From positions 1-64,000 of the forward strand of contig CAVVZX010000037.1 of the NCBI GenBank assembly GCA_963752855.1: a stretch of 64,000 nt of DNA, in the 5' to 3' direction. How positions within the stretch are numbered: position 1 is the first letter of the stretch; each line of letters begins with the position of its first letter. The position numbers and the translations under genes were made by a program. Positions 1 through 9,562 of this stretch are shown one piece after another. This DNA is from DATJPW01 sp963752855. Lineage in GTDB: Bacteria; Desulfobacterota; Desulfomonilia; Desulfomonilales; Desulfomonilaceae. A model generated the notes under the pieces. That model saw only the letters and a program-made list of their open reading frames with translations, had not been told where the DNA came from and did no database searches.

Positions 1-4
1 GTAA

Positions 5-415
5 AGACTGAAGTCCAAGCGCTCCGCTCGGAGCGTCCCGCTCGCCAGTCGCGTCGCCACCGAGCTCGAGCTGCTGTTCCAGGGCTCGTAGTTCAAGCGC
101 GACGACGATCTCGTGTTCGCGCACCCGGAGACCGGCAAGCCGATCGACCGCTCGAAGCTGCTCAAACGCTTCAAGGTCGCGCTGCGCCGTGCAGATGTTC
201 GCGCCGTTCGCTTCCACGACCTCAGGCACACCTTCGGCACCCGCATGGCGGCGCAGGGGATGCCGATGCGAGTGCTCCAGGAGCTGATGGGTCACCGAGA
301 CTTCAAAACGACCCTGATCTACGCCGACTACGCGCCGAGCGAGCGCGAAGCCGAGTGGGTCGAGCAGGCATTCCGCCCCGTCGCGCCGGCGATCGAGGGT
401 GCGCGCACCGATTAG
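5..415 (+). pseudogene. Tyrosine recombinase (phage-type integrase), C-terminal catalytic fragment with in-frame stop
   Basis: The catalytic core of a site-specific tyrosine recombinase is readable: the box-II motif HDLRHTFGTRMAA, then LMGHRDFKTT and a tyrosine in LIYADY that would be the nucleophile. The same frame continues upstream to about base 5 with family-like sequence (KRSARSVPLA, then LELLFQGS), but a TAG at 89-91 interrupts it and a TAA lies at 2-4. The GTG at 113 is therefore only where the intact frame resumes, not a real start. The gene is cut by the window edge, broken by the amber codon, and very GC-rich like the next 3 kb, unlike the rest of the window. Family assignment is firm; loss of function is an inference from the stop. 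Confidence 0.75.
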
Positions 416-578
416 ACAGCTGTCGTCGTGAGGCGCTTCGCGTGCCCGTACAACGTCTCGGGCGCGATGTCCGCGTCGTTCGGCCACACGATCGTGCCCG
501 CTTCGGCGTCAGCGCGCAGCTGGGCGAAGTAGGCCGAATCCTTCAGCGGCTCGAACACGCCGCCGTACGTGGGGGGTC

Positions 579-1668
579 GTGTCGCTACCGGCGGTAGGGG
601 CCGGACTTGATCTGGATGAGCGAGTCGTGCGTCGGCACGTGGCGAGGCTGGAGGCGGCTGGCTGGTTGGGACGCGCCTTGGGTCTGGGGCGAGGGGTCGG
701 TGGCTTGGCTGACCAGCACGGGGCTTCGCGGCGCCGGTCTGGGCGGCGTCCCGCGGTGAAGGCGCCGCCCTCGCCGACGACGGTCTCGCACCGGGGTGCT
801 CGTCGCCTGGTCAGCCGCGCGGATGGAGCGCCGAGGCTTTCGCTGGCGGGCAGCGCGTGAGCTGGAGGCCGACGCTGATCGGTGGGCCGTGCGGATGCGA
901 GACGAGCGCGGCAAACGCAAGCAGCTCCCGGACTTAGCCGTATGGCGGCGGGGCGCCGAGCTCCCTGTAGCGCTCGTCGCTGAGGAAGGTCATCGGTGCG
1001 AGGATCGCCAGCGTCTGATCCTCGAGGGCTGGCGCGACGCGGTCCTGTCCGGACGCTACATCGCCGTCCAATACGACTGCGCCAGCGCGCCGGTCGCCGC
1101 GCGGATGGCGCGCCTGGCCAAGATGGTCCACTTCACACGCCCGGAGTTCACCGCCACGGTGCAGGCTCGGGCTGACGAGATCGCCGCCATCGCCCAGGCA
1201 ACCGAAATCGAAGAACCGGCTCGCGCTCCGCGCGCGACGTCTGACTCGCCGAACGGCGGGTCCGCTGATGAGCTTGACGGGCGACAGTTGCAGCCCGTTC
1301 CGCCGCCGGCGCCTTCGACGGCGATCACACCCGCGCGCCGAGCGAGACGAGTCGCCCAAGGAAGTCGCCGAGCGCGAGCGCCAATACCGGGAGATCATGG
1401 GGATCCCCGACCCGAAGCCACGGCGGCTGTGGAGACGGTGAGGCGAAATCGCGGTTCTGGGCGAGGAGCAGGTCGATCGCCGCCCTGCTTGCGCCGCCCC
1501 CTCCTTTCCCGACGGCACAGGCATCGTTCAGACCAGTTGTCGCTGCCGGATGGTGCGAAGAGCAGCAGCCTCGCCGAGAGTGCCGCTTCGGCGACAAACC
1601 AGCAGTCTCGCCCGCGACCAGGCGGTGGCGGGTGGCGTTCCAACTCGGCAGCGATGTGGTCGGCGTGA
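579..1668 (+). pseudogene. Replication-relaxation-like winged-helix protein, broken by frame changes
   Basis: Fragments in two frames join into one recognisable protein. First comes a winged-helix segment (VVRRHVARLEAAGWLGRA, about 618-675). A frame change leads to a WVWGEGSVAWLTSTGLR-like stretch (about 680-735). The SPTTVSH segment (about 757-795) is back in the first frame. The rest reads ERRGFRWRAARELEAD and RKQLPDLAVW from about 796. This order resembles actinobacterial replication-relaxation family proteins of plasmids and integrative elements, which fits the neighbouring recombinase. The tail beyond about 1,230 is low-complexity and may not be coding. At least three one-base frame breaks are needed. 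The family call is moderate; I cannot tell whether the breaks are decay or sequencing error. Confidence 0.45.
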
Positions 1669-2322
1669 TGGACGCCTGCTCCTGTGCGCGAGCGACGGTC
1701 AGGGTGCTTGCTGGCGGACCGAGGCAGGGTGCGCTGAGCAAGCGGATCGGTCGCGCCGAGCCGGTCGCTCGGTTGCACAATCTCAGCGCTGACGTCCTGA
1801 TCGCCAACGTGGCCGCTCCTGTCCGCTAGCAGCAGCCTCGATGGGCGATCTGGCCGTCGACATCGTGGCCGCTTCGGATCTCGAGCGACAGCGTCGTCAC
1901 CAGCGTCGCGGCTGTCGGGCTGTCGCTGAGCGCTTGCAACTGCCGGCTATTCCCGCTAGCACCCGGCCGTGCTGAGGTGAAGCGTTACGGCACGACCGGC
2001 CTGCGAAGCGGCCGCCGCGGACGTGCGCGCTTGCCGCACAAACGAGTGAACGTGCCTGCGAGGTCGAAATACCCGGCGTGTCCTCAAGGCGGGTGCCGCG
2101 CCGCGCGTGCGGTCAGCCGTCGTAGAGCCGGGCCGGCTCGGCTCCGGCCAGCCCACACTTCTGCTTGCGGTCCACGGCCGCCCGAAGCGGCACCCGTGAT
2201 CCGACTGCCCCGGCGGCGACGAAACAGCAGCGGAGGTGCCTACCTGGAGGCGAGTCGGGCGGCAGCGCGCTGGCTGATGCCCTGTCGTTCGCGCACAGCA
2301 GCGGCGTCTCGCATTCTCACGG
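1669..2322. other. GC-rich stretch with no supportable gene
   Basis: About 650 bases of very GC-rich DNA. Open frames exist on both strands but are Arg/Ala/Pro/Ser-rich, overlap one another and show no domain or plausible ribosome-binding site, as expected from GC content alone. I see no RNA gene here. It separates the broken mobile-element genes from the inverted-repeat element at 2323. Confidence 0.5.
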
Positions 2323-2469
2323 CTAGGAGCGTGGGTCAGTAACGGCGATCAGAGCGAATTTCGCCGTTTTCGGGGGTACAAAAATGTCTCGGAAGGGTCT
2401 CGCAGGGCCGCAGAAGGGCTTACAGAGCGTCATGTTTCACCGTCAACTATTACTGACCCACGCTCCTAG
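2323..2469. mobile_element. 147-bp MITE-like element with perfect 20-bp terminal inverted repeats
   Basis: CTAGGAGCGTGGGTCAGTAA at 2323-2342 is exactly complementary to TTACTGACCCACGCTCCTAG at 2450-2469. The 107 bases between them hold no gene. The outermost CTAG on each side is itself palindromic, so it may instead be a 4-bp target duplication flanking a 139-bp element (2327-2465); CTAG-type targets are known for IS5-group elements. The structure is read directly from the sequence. Calling it a non-autonomous transposon is inference because no transposase is present. Confidence 0.7.
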
Positions 2470-2478
2470 GCTCCCGTT

Positions 2479-3030
2479 GTGCCTAAGGGACGGCTGGAGG
2501 CGTTCAGCGATGGAGTGATCGCGATCCTGATCACGATCATGGTGCTTGAGTTGCGCACCCCGGTCGGCACCTCTTGGCATGCGTTAGGACATGAGCTGCC
2601 GGTGCTCCTAGCCTACGCGCTCAGCTTCGTGTACCTCGGGATCTACTGGAACAACCACCACCACATGCTGGCCGCGATCTCGCGAGTGACCGGCGGAGCG
2701 ATGTGGGCCAACCTGCACCTTCTGTTCTGGCTGTCTTTGATTCCGTTCAGCACCACGTGGATGAGCGAGCACCGGTTTCCGTCGGTCCCGACTGCGGTCT
2801 ACGGCATCGTTCTGCTTTGCGCCGCGATCGCCTACTACATCCTTCAGACGATGCTGCTCCGCGCCGGAGGCGAGAACTCCGTGCTTCGCACCGCCCTCGG
2901 TTCCGACGTGAAGGGCAAGATCTCGCCGCTCCTCTACTGCCTCGGGATCGGTTTGTCGTTTGCCGATCGCTGGATCGCCCTCGCCGTGTACGTTGGTGTG
3001 GCGCTGATGTGGCTAGTAGTGCTCCGTTAG
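2479..3030 (+). CDS. TMEM175 / DUF1211-family potassium channel-like membrane protein
   Basis: A 183-residue integral membrane protein that opens with the family signature R-x3-FSDGVIAI (GRLEAFSDGVIAI, residues 3-15), followed by several hydrophobic segments, including WNNHHHML after the second and FWLSLIPFST later. Bacterial TMEM175 proteins are about 200 residues and form K+ leak channels as oligomers; transport here is inferred from family. The GTG start lies only 9 bases after the inverted-repeat element, so its promoter may lie within or across that element. Codon use is GC-rich like the preceding sequence, so this gene belongs to the foreign-looking first 3 kb and not to the liv operon downstream. 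Confidence 0.8.
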   Translation: MPKGRLEAFSDGVIAILITIMVLELRTPVGTSWHALGHELPVLLAYALSFVYLGIYWNNHHHMLAAISRVTGGAMWANLHLLFWLSLIPFSTTWMSEHRFPSVPTAVYGIVLLCAAIAYYILQTMLLRAGGENSVLRTALGSDVKGKISPLLYCLGIGLSFADRWIALAVYVGVALMWLVVLR

Positions 3031-3165
3031 TTTGGTGGGGCTCGTAGGGGATGATCGGGCGGCAGCTCTCTGCGGCAGAGGGGGCAGGCACCGTGCCAGC
3101 AGGCCAGGAGCGAGCGAATGTGGTTTTTTTTCTGCTGCTGTCCTCTTCAGCTTCGTTGCGTATTG
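3031..3165. other. Composition boundary between GC-rich leader and liv operon
   Basis: Between the channel gene and the first recognisable livH codons the sequence changes character. The actinobacterial-like GC-rich DNA stops, an eight-T run lies at 3123-3130, and livH then appears mid-gene with no start or 5' part. A GGATCC lies at 3169-3174 just inside livH. This is where foreign or misassembled DNA joins the host chromosome; the exact breakpoint cannot be fixed by eye. Confidence 0.55.
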
Positions 3166-3333
3166 CCTGGATCCACCGTAGGGGCTATATTCGGTGGTCT
3201 CACGCTGGGTCTAGCCGAGGCGTTCGGCTCTACTTACATCGGTATGGAATTTGAGGATTTGATTGGCCTTGTCATCTTCGTGCTGGTCCTCGTGTTCCTG
3301 CCTCGCGGTTTGAAAGGTCTGACAGGGGTATAA
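3166..3333 (+). pseudogene. livH: livH fragment: branched-chain amino acid ABC permease, C-terminal end only
   Basis: Only the last 55 or so residues remain: GSTVGAIFGG, a hydrophobic block, GMEFEDLIGLVIFVLVLVFL and the terminal PRGLKG. This is the C-terminal end of LivH-type permeases, which are normally about 290 residues. It sits 4 bases before livM in the same direction, as in standard livHMGF operons. The ATG at 3118 lies in the boundary sequence and is not a credible start. The missing 5' part points to a join at about 3031-3165; compare the complete livH at 61271. Confidence 0.8.
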
Positions 3334-3337
3334 AGCC

Positions 3338-4345
3338 ATGAGTCAATACTACAGTCGATTTCTGCTGCTCGTGCTTCTCGTGGCCTTCCCTTGGCTGATC
3401 CAGGACCCTTATTATCAGCATCTGGTGATCCTCTTCCTCCTATGGGTCGCGATAGGAACAGGGTGGAATCTGATATCCGGGTACACGGGTCAAGTGCTTT
3501 TCGGAGCCGGGGCCTTTTTTGGATTGGGCGCGTACGTTGCCGCTCTCCTCATGCACAAACTTGAAATATCTGCGTGGTGGGGGCTTGCCCTGGGTCCGGT
3601 TGCGTCCGCATTACTGGCCTTTCCTTTCGGCTGGATCTGTTTTCGATTGCGTGGTCCGTACTTCGCTCTTGCCACATTGGCCCTGAACGAGATCATGCGA
3701 TATATCGCCACCATCTGGGAGTCCCTGACCGATGGGATGGTAGGGATTCTGCTGATGCAGACTTTTATGTCAAAGTTGCCCTACTATTATATCGCCCTCG
3801 CCATAGCGACGGGCGCCATCGTGACGATGGAAATATTGATGAGGTCGCGCTTGGGTTACTATTTTGTGTCCATTCGTGAAGACCAAGAAGCGGCAGAGAG
3901 CATGGGCATCAGCTCGGTATATTACAAAATGGTTTCACTTACTATTGCCGCGTTCATGATGGGGTTGGCCGGAGCCCTGTACACCAACTACATGGGATTC
4001 ATCGATCCCCGGGTGGTTTTCGCCCTGTTTGACATCTCCATCATGGCGGTATTGGTCGTTCTTGTCGGAGGCGTTGCCACCATCTATGGCCCCGTAGTCG
4101 GCGCATTTATCATGGTGGCCCTTTCGGAACTCTTTAGAAGCGGGGGCTTCGGGACTTTGGCGTCTCTCAGCAAGGCTACCGGTTGGCCGTTCATGGTGAC
4201 GGTGACAAAGTACATTAGCGAGGCCCATATCTTGAGCTTCGGAATTCTTGTTGTGTTGGTTATTCGATATTTGCCCAACGGAGTCATGGGCGAACCGGAA
4301 AAACTGAAAAGGGCTCTTTTATTCTGGAAACGTCAAACATCCTGA
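3338..4345 (+). CDS. livM: LivM-type branched-chain amino acid ABC transporter permease
   Basis: A 335-residue polytopic inner-membrane permease. The N-terminal half carries the LivM signature region WNLISGYTGQVLFGAGAFFG (around residues 45-65), and the EAA-like loop SIREDQEAAESMGI lies around residue 180, where the ATPases dock. With LivH it forms the translocation path of a high-affinity transporter for leucine-type amino acids or related carboxylates, and the substrate cannot be read from the permease. It starts 4 bases after livH and is followed by livG after 9 bases, so it is part of one operon. The gene is intact. Confidence 0.9.
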   Translation: MSQYYSRFLLLVLLVAFPWLIQDPYYQHLVILFLLWVAIGTGWNLISGYTGQVLFGAGAFFGLGAYVAALLMHKLEISAWWGLALGPVASALLAFPFGWICFRLRGPYFALATLALNEIMRYIATIWESLTDGMVGILLMQTFMSKLPYYYIALAIATGAIVTMEILMRSRLGYYFVSIREDQEAAESMGISSVYYKMVSLTIAAFMMGLAGALYTNYMGFIDPRVVFALFDISIMAVLVVLVGGVATIYGPVVGAFIMVALSELFRSGGFGTLASLSKATGWPFMVTVTKYISEAHILSFGILVVLVIRYLPNGVMGEPEKLKRALLFWKRQTS

Positions 4346-4354
4346 GGCGTAATC

Positions 4355-5077
4355 ATGGAGTACTTCGAAACCAAGGGCATAAGCAAATTCTTTGGCGGGC
4401 TTGCCGCAGTGAATGATGTGAGCTTTAAGGTGGAAAAAGGGCAGATTTATGGACTTATCGGCCCCAACGGCTCCGGTAAGACCACTATGTTCAACCTGAT
4501 CAACGCCTACTATCCTTTGACCAATGGGGAGATATATTTCGAGGGCAAGAAAATTTCGGGCCTCAAAACGTTTCAAATTTGTGAGCGTGGCATAGGAAGA
4601 ACGTTTCAAGTAGTGAAGCCGCTCAAACGGATGACTGTCCTTGATAACGTAATGGCTTCAGCGTTTCTTCGCTCCAAATCTACTGCCCAGGCCCGGGACT
4701 TAGCCATGGAAACGCTCGACTTCTGTAATCTTACTTCTCAAAAAGACAAGGTGGCCAAGGGCTTGCCGATAGCTTCTCGAAAGAGGCTGGAAATTGCCAG
4801 GGCGATGGCTACCAAACCCAAACTATTGCTTCTGGATGAAACCGCCGCAGGTCTGAACCCAAGCGAACTTGACGAAGCGATAGACCTGATAAAGAAGATC
4901 CGTAATTCAGGAGTTACCATAATCATTGTGGAACACATAATGAAAGTCATCATGTCGATTTCCGAGCGCATTCTGGCGATCAACTACGGTATGAAGATCA
5001 CGGAAGGAACCCCGGCGGAGGTGGCTTCCAATCATGAGGTCATAGCGGCCTATTTAGGAGAGGATTACAGTGCTTAA
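4355..5077 (+). CDS. livG: LivG-type ABC transporter ATP-binding protein
   Basis: A 240-residue cytoplasmic ATPase. Walker A is GPNGSGKTT (about residues 36-44) and Walker B is LLLLDETAAGL (about 156-166). The switch histidine is in IIIVEHIM. The ABC signature is unusual: where most LivG proteins have LSYGQQ-like sequence, this one reads LPIASRKRLEIARAM. Similar LP-x-RKRLE variants occur in this subfamily, so I expect it to be active. It sits 9 bases after livM and overlaps livF by 8 bases, implying translational coupling and LivG/LivF heterodimerisation. Confidence 0.9.
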   Translation: MEYFETKGISKFFGGLAAVNDVSFKVEKGQIYGLIGPNGSGKTTMFNLINAYYPLTNGEIYFEGKKISGLKTFQICERGIGRTFQVVKPLKRMTVLDNVMASAFLRSKSTAQARDLAMETLDFCNLTSQKDKVAKGLPIASRKRLEIARAMATKPKLLLLDETAAGLNPSELDEAIDLIKKIRNSGVTIIIVEHIMKVIMSISERILAINYGMKITEGTPAEVASNHEVIAAYLGEDYSA

Positions 5078-5774
5078 GGTTGAGCACATAGACGTATTTT
5101 ACGGGGACCTTCAGGTCCTTTGGGATGTTTCTTTCGAAATTAATAAGGGTGAAATAGTGGTGCTTTTGGGCGCCAACGGCGCGGGAAAATCTACCACGCT
5201 GAAAACTATCTCATCACTTCTCAAGCCGCAAAAAGGCTCAATCAGCTTCGAGGGCTCAAGACTCGACGAAGTGCCCGCGCATCAGATTATCGAATTTGGG
5301 ATAGCGCATGTGCCTGAGGGTAGACGTCTTTTCCCGGAAATGACCGTGGAAGAAAATCTGATCACCGGATCCTTAAAAGGGGAATCTAAGGTCAAGCGTA
5401 ACGACACTATGGAATCGGTTTACGACCTGTTCCCTCGTTTACGTGAAAGGCGCAAGCAGAATGCGGGGACGTTATCGGGAGGCGAACAGCAAATGCTGGC
5501 GGTAGGCCGCGGGCTAATGTCGCTACCCAAGCTCCTCATGTTTGACGAACCTTCACTTGGTCTTGCGCCGATCTTGGTTTCGGAAATTTTCCATATGGTA
5601 GAGAATGTCCGCAAACAGGGAGTTACCGTGATGCTCGTTGAGCAGAACGTGAAACATACGCTGGCTATGTGCGATCGGGCTTATATTCTTGAGAACGGCC
5701 GAATTACCATGACGGGGACCAGCAAGGAACTCCTGAACAACGACCATATCAAACAAGCCTACCTGGGCCTATGA
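5070..5774 (+). CDS. livF: LivF-type ABC transporter ATP-binding protein
   Basis: A 234-residue ATPase with GANGAGKST (Walker A), a standard LSGGEQQMLAVGR signature and LLMFDEPSLGLAP (Walker B, followed by the LivF-typical GLAP). The GTG start at 5070 lies inside the end of livG, so the two are probably translated together. This is the last gene of the first Liv operon; a transposase remnant in opposite orientation follows at once. No substrate-binding protein gene is present nearby. It would have to lie upstream of the truncated livH or elsewhere. Confidence 0.9.
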   Translation: MLKVEHIDVFYGDLQVLWDVSFEINKGEIVVLLGANGAGKSTTLKTISSLLKPQKGSISFEGSRLDEVPAHQIIEFGIAHVPEGRRLFPEMTVEENLITGSLKGESKVKRNDTMESVYDLFPRLRERRKQNAGTLSGGEQQMLAVGRGLMSLPKLLMFDEPSLGLAPILVSEIFHMVENVRKQGVTVMLVEQNVKHTLAMCDRAYILENGRITMTGTSKELLNNDHIKQAYLGL

Positions 5775-6069
5775 TAATTTCGGCCCTGATCCCGTTGGAT
5801 TGAACGCACTGGCCATGACTCCGGATGTGGCGCAGGCCTTTCCGAAACTCTCTCAGCATTAGTGGACATGGAGGTTGAAATCGCGGCGGACGGCCGGTAC
5901 CGACCATGATCGTGATGCGCCGGTTCGGCGCTCTGACCCCCTCCAACCCGAACACCGTCCAACGATCAAAACCTAATTGCTGTTCCATCCACGCAAATAC
6001 AGGCTCAATTATGGCCTTTCGAGCTGCAAGAGCCTGTTTGTTTGCAGGGTTGTCGAGCCGCTCAAGCAT
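5775..6069 (-). mobile_element. Transposase C-terminal remnant (IS1182-like DDE family)
   Basis: On the minus strand the sequence ANKQALAARKAIIEPVFAW, followed by LGFDRWTVFGLEGVRA, matches the C-terminal end of DDE transposases of the IS1182 kind, where RKxxxEPVF and RGLxxVRxEW are conserved. After VRA the frame is disturbed and the ending is not family-like. The whole 5' catalytic part is absent and no terminal inverted repeats could be found, so this is a dead relic directly after livF. Assignment to IS1182 over another DDE_Tnp_1 group is tentative. Confidence 0.6.
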
Positions 6070-6234
6070 GCCAGGATAAACATTTCAGGACAAGCAGGCT
6101 GGAAAGCCCCACAAAGACAGCCCCTGTTGCCGAAAGACTGAATACTTACCACAAAGAACTTGATTTCCGTCCGCTTTCTATTTAAAAAACCACCGCAATT
6201 TCTCCTAGTGGGATTATAGGAGGGATGCCGATAC

Positions 6235-6672
6235 ATGATGAGAAAGCAGTCAATTAGAATCTGTACACTGGTTTTGGCTATCCTGATGATTGCGCCTGGC
6301 GTTTCGTTGGCGCAGATGGACCTCCTGGAGCTGTACTGCCCGTCATGCGGATACCGCGAGCGCTTCATGCAAGGCTCAGACGAATCGGAAGAGCAAAGAA
6401 ACGTTCAGCATATAATCGTGGTCTGTGAGCGTTCCGGACAAATTAGAAACATCAAGATTCCCCTTGACCCTAAGTCTCCTGTCCACGGCGAGCCCTTGCT
6501 GGCCAGACAATACGGAACGGGTCGATCGGAATTGCTCGGAGAGAGACTTCCTCGATTCCTTGTCCCTGGAAATACCTGTCCTTTGTTCCCCGTCACGGCC
6601 TACCTTGAAAGAAACATCTGCCCGATTGACGGCAGCGTCGGCATACAAGTGGCCGTCGTAGGCCGTCAGTAG
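6235..6672 (+). CDS. Small exported cysteine protein of unknown function
   Basis: A 145-residue protein with a clear Sec signal peptide (basic MMRKQSIR, hydrophobic core, cleavage after VSLAQ near residue 27). The mature part starts with a CPSC pair at residues 35-38, and further cysteines follow in VVCERSG, GNTCPLF and NICPIDG, so metal binding or disulphides are possible. A good ribosome-binding site (TAGGAGGG) precedes the ATG. I do not recognise the family. It is flanked by a transposase relic and by a 578-bp gap, so it is probably transcribed alone. Confidence 0.65.
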   Translation: MMRKQSIRICTLVLAILMIAPGVSLAQMDLLELYCPSCGYRERFMQGSDESEEQRNVQHIIVVCERSGQIRNIKIPLDPKSPVHGEPLLARQYGTGRSELLGERLPRFLVPGNTCPLFPVTAYLERNICPIDGSVGIQVAVVGRQ

Positions 6673-7250
6673 GCGTCCGCATTCCTGTCGGAATGATACA
6701 ACGATAGCCTTGCGCAGCAGCGGCATCCCACTGGCCTTTCCCGCGCAGAGCTTGCCCTTGGCTTGAACAGAGCGGGAATCCAATCTCACAGATATTCGCC
6801 AAGAAATCTATTCAAACCATGCGGGCACTGCACGGACGCCGTGCCCTGCCACTTATTGGTAGCGACCGGCCTCCGTGTCGGTCGGTCATATTTGCCGGGC
6901 CGGGCCGCAAGATTTTTCTTGACCAGAAGACCAAATCTGAGATATCGTACGACAGCGTGATAATGTGTCCTCAATAGAGGGCGGGAGGGGTGATTTTGCT
7001 CCCTCGGATAGTAACCCCGAGGGGATTTCCAACGTTTTTCGATCCTCGAGAATTCTGAACAAAAAGTCATAGGTTCCAAGGCCGGCAAGATATGGGGGCT
7101 GCGTTGCTGAAGAGTTCCGAACAATTGCTGAGGAACCGCACGTCTTTCCGGCAAAGCTAATTAGTAAAATTTGAATCTGGGGTTGGGATGAGACCGATTC
7201 GTCGGTCTAGGGCAGTTTTGTGCGCTCTTGCTGTCTTTTGGGGGGTTCTC
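6673..7250. other. Intergenic region, nothing recognised
   Basis: About 580 bases with no supportable gene. Short open frames on both strands lack ribosome-binding sites and family resemblance. An in-frame upstream ATG at 7188 exists for the next gene, but the ATG at 7251 gives a normal signal peptide, so I count 7188-7250 as leader. Confidence 0.4.
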
Positions 7251-9477
7251 ATGTCTTTCCACCGCTTGTTTATTTTGATTATCGTATTCTGTCTGATTTG
7301 GTTCACCGTGGGAACGGCTCCGGCACAAGTGAGCCTTGACCTGTCCGGAGCGAAAAACATGTGGTTTTACGGTTCGTACGGTCAACTTGGCTCTAGGGGT
7401 TTTTTCGGCGATTACAATGTGGACGCGAGTTCCACAGGTGGTTTCGCGGCGCTCAACGGATGGGTGGGTAACCGACCGGACATAAACGCGCTGGCTAGCG
7501 GCTCCAATGCGGGTTATTCTTCTGTTAGTCTGAAGATTACTCCCAAGTACGGAAATGACTGGGCGAGGCTCAAGGCGCGGTACACTATAAACTCATATAA
7601 TACGGGCACAGCCCCAGGAGCTGTAACGCCCATTTCCTCCGGCCAACTCACATTGTGGACGGCCGACGTGAGAACTCCACTAGGGACAGTACGTCTCGGC
7701 AAGACGGTCTTTCAGCAGGGCTTTAACCTGCAGTTTTCCGAAAACAGGACGACTGAGTACCTGATGCTGGATAGGACTTGCTCTGTTCCCGACATTCTTG
7801 GTTGCCTCGTAGGCGCAGGGGTTCTTCCAAAAAGAGCAATGTCATGGTTCAATCCTAATCTTTGGCCGCGTTACAAGCGCCAAACTTATACACCACCTGT
7901 CTTGAACAACCCGGCATATCAGGAGCCGGAGGACGAGTTATACCGCCATCCTGAAAAGAACAAAAGCCTTTTCAAGGTTTGGGAAGAGGAACGACAGACA
8001 CGACAGGAGTCCCTAAAAGAAGAAGGGACATCCCTGACAGGACTACTGACGTGTTTCGAAAAAGCCAGGCCTAAACCCGGTGACACAGAGGTCTGCGGCG
8101 AATGCCTGGATGACTGCGCGGCGCAGAATCCCGAGAAGTTCAGGACTGATCGTATGGAGGAACTTAAGAACAGGATTAACGTGATACAGGCCGAACTGGA
8201 TGCGGGTGTGGAAACTGAAAATCAGGACAAATGTCGCGAGAAGAAATGGCCCTCTGACGAGGATCCATATGCGTGGGGCCATATAGGGCCGGCGTGCTTA
8301 CGCATCGGGTTCGGTTTCTTCCCGTGGGAAACACCCGATTTCGGCGTGGAAATCCTGAATCCTGTAATTGTGGCGAATCCGGCCCCCCCTCCGGCCACCC
8401 TTGTTCTCAACCCCACATCCCCCTTCCCAGCGACCTCGTGGAACCCTTTTGACTTTGGGGTCAACAGAGTGCAGAACTGGATCGGCCTGATTGCATATTC
8501 GTCAACCGATCTTGAATTCGGTATTGGATGCCTGCGTTCCAACTATCATCAAGGCCCGGAGGCAATAAAGCCCTCTCCTGCTCTTGCGCCGCCACTACCA
8601 CCGATTTCCACAATTAACACGCCGACATTCGAACGTTACGTAACGGAGGGGTGGGCATATCTCAAATATAACAATGGCCGCTTCTTCTTTAACACGGAGT
8701 TGGACTGGTTTAACAGAGTTTATCGGTTTCAGCGATCGCTCAATGGGACGTTTTTCGGCGCGCCGGACAATGTTGACGGTAGCGGCAGTCTATTTGCTTC
8801 GCAATATAGAGAAAGCTGGCGTTACATGACCGAAGCCGGTTTCTGGTATGGGCCGTTTGCCGCAAAGGCATTCTATAGTTTCATGCCCGGACCTGACAGA
8901 CGGCACGGCATTTACATTGACAGGCAGCCCTTTATCCAGGAACTGACCTCAGCAGGCTTTCGGCCTGTTTGACCCCTACTCAATCCTTTTGGCGTACAGA
9001 TTCGGATCGGGAGTGAACGCTCCGGCTCATATTTCCGACGCCTCAGTCTATGCTGTGAAGTTGGACTATGCTCTGGCGTCGAATCTTATTCTCGAGGGGT
9101 CTTTTCTGCGCGCGATCAGAAATACCCACGGCTATGCGGTGGGGTTCATCCGGCCCAACATAGCTGCCGGCCAATTCGGAAATGTTGTCTACGGCGAGCC
9201 ACCGGGGTCCACATTCACCAATCCCGCGCCTTCCATACCTGACAGGGACCTTGGCTGGGAAGCAATGGGTGGATTTGTGTGGGAATTGATGGACGGGTGG
9301 GCGCTGTCAACACGATTCTCCTATTGGAAGCCCGGGAAGTGGTTCAACTACGCTTGCGTCGACAAAGGGGTCCTCAACTGGAATATACCTTCGGCGGCCA
9401 ACAACTGGGGGGTCAGGCCCGATAGAGCTATCGATCCTGTTTTCGCATTGGAGATTCAGGTAGGCGCCAGTTATTAA
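7251..9477 (+). CDS. Outer-membrane beta-barrel (porin-like) protein with a Cys/charge-rich insert; one frame break
   Basis: A protein of about 740 residues that begins with a signal peptide (MSFHRLFILIIVFCLIWF, cleavage near APAQ). The ends are rich in alternating aromatic/polar strands typical of porins (for example WARLKARYTI, WYGPFAAKAFYSF) and it finishes EIQVGASY. Between about residues 170 and 390 sits a non-barrel insert with a long charged, probably helical stretch and several cysteines (VCGECLDDC, KCREKK, ACLRIG). The frame breaks near 8956: dropping one T in GCTTTCGG restores SAGFGLFDPYSILLAY and joins both parts. First gene of the same-strand CHAT cluster. An upstream ATG at 7188 is possible but less likely. 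Confidence 0.65.
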
Positions 9478-9562
9478 ACACGGGCCGATAGCAGGGCTTA
9501 CGGAAACGATCCCTGTGGTGGAAGCGAGTTTAACAGGATGTTTCACTACGAGAGAGGTAACC

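Noticed and set aside
1956..2342. Overlapping Arg/Ala-rich open frames
   Set aside because: High GC makes such frames; no ribosome-binding site, domain or consistent codon use.
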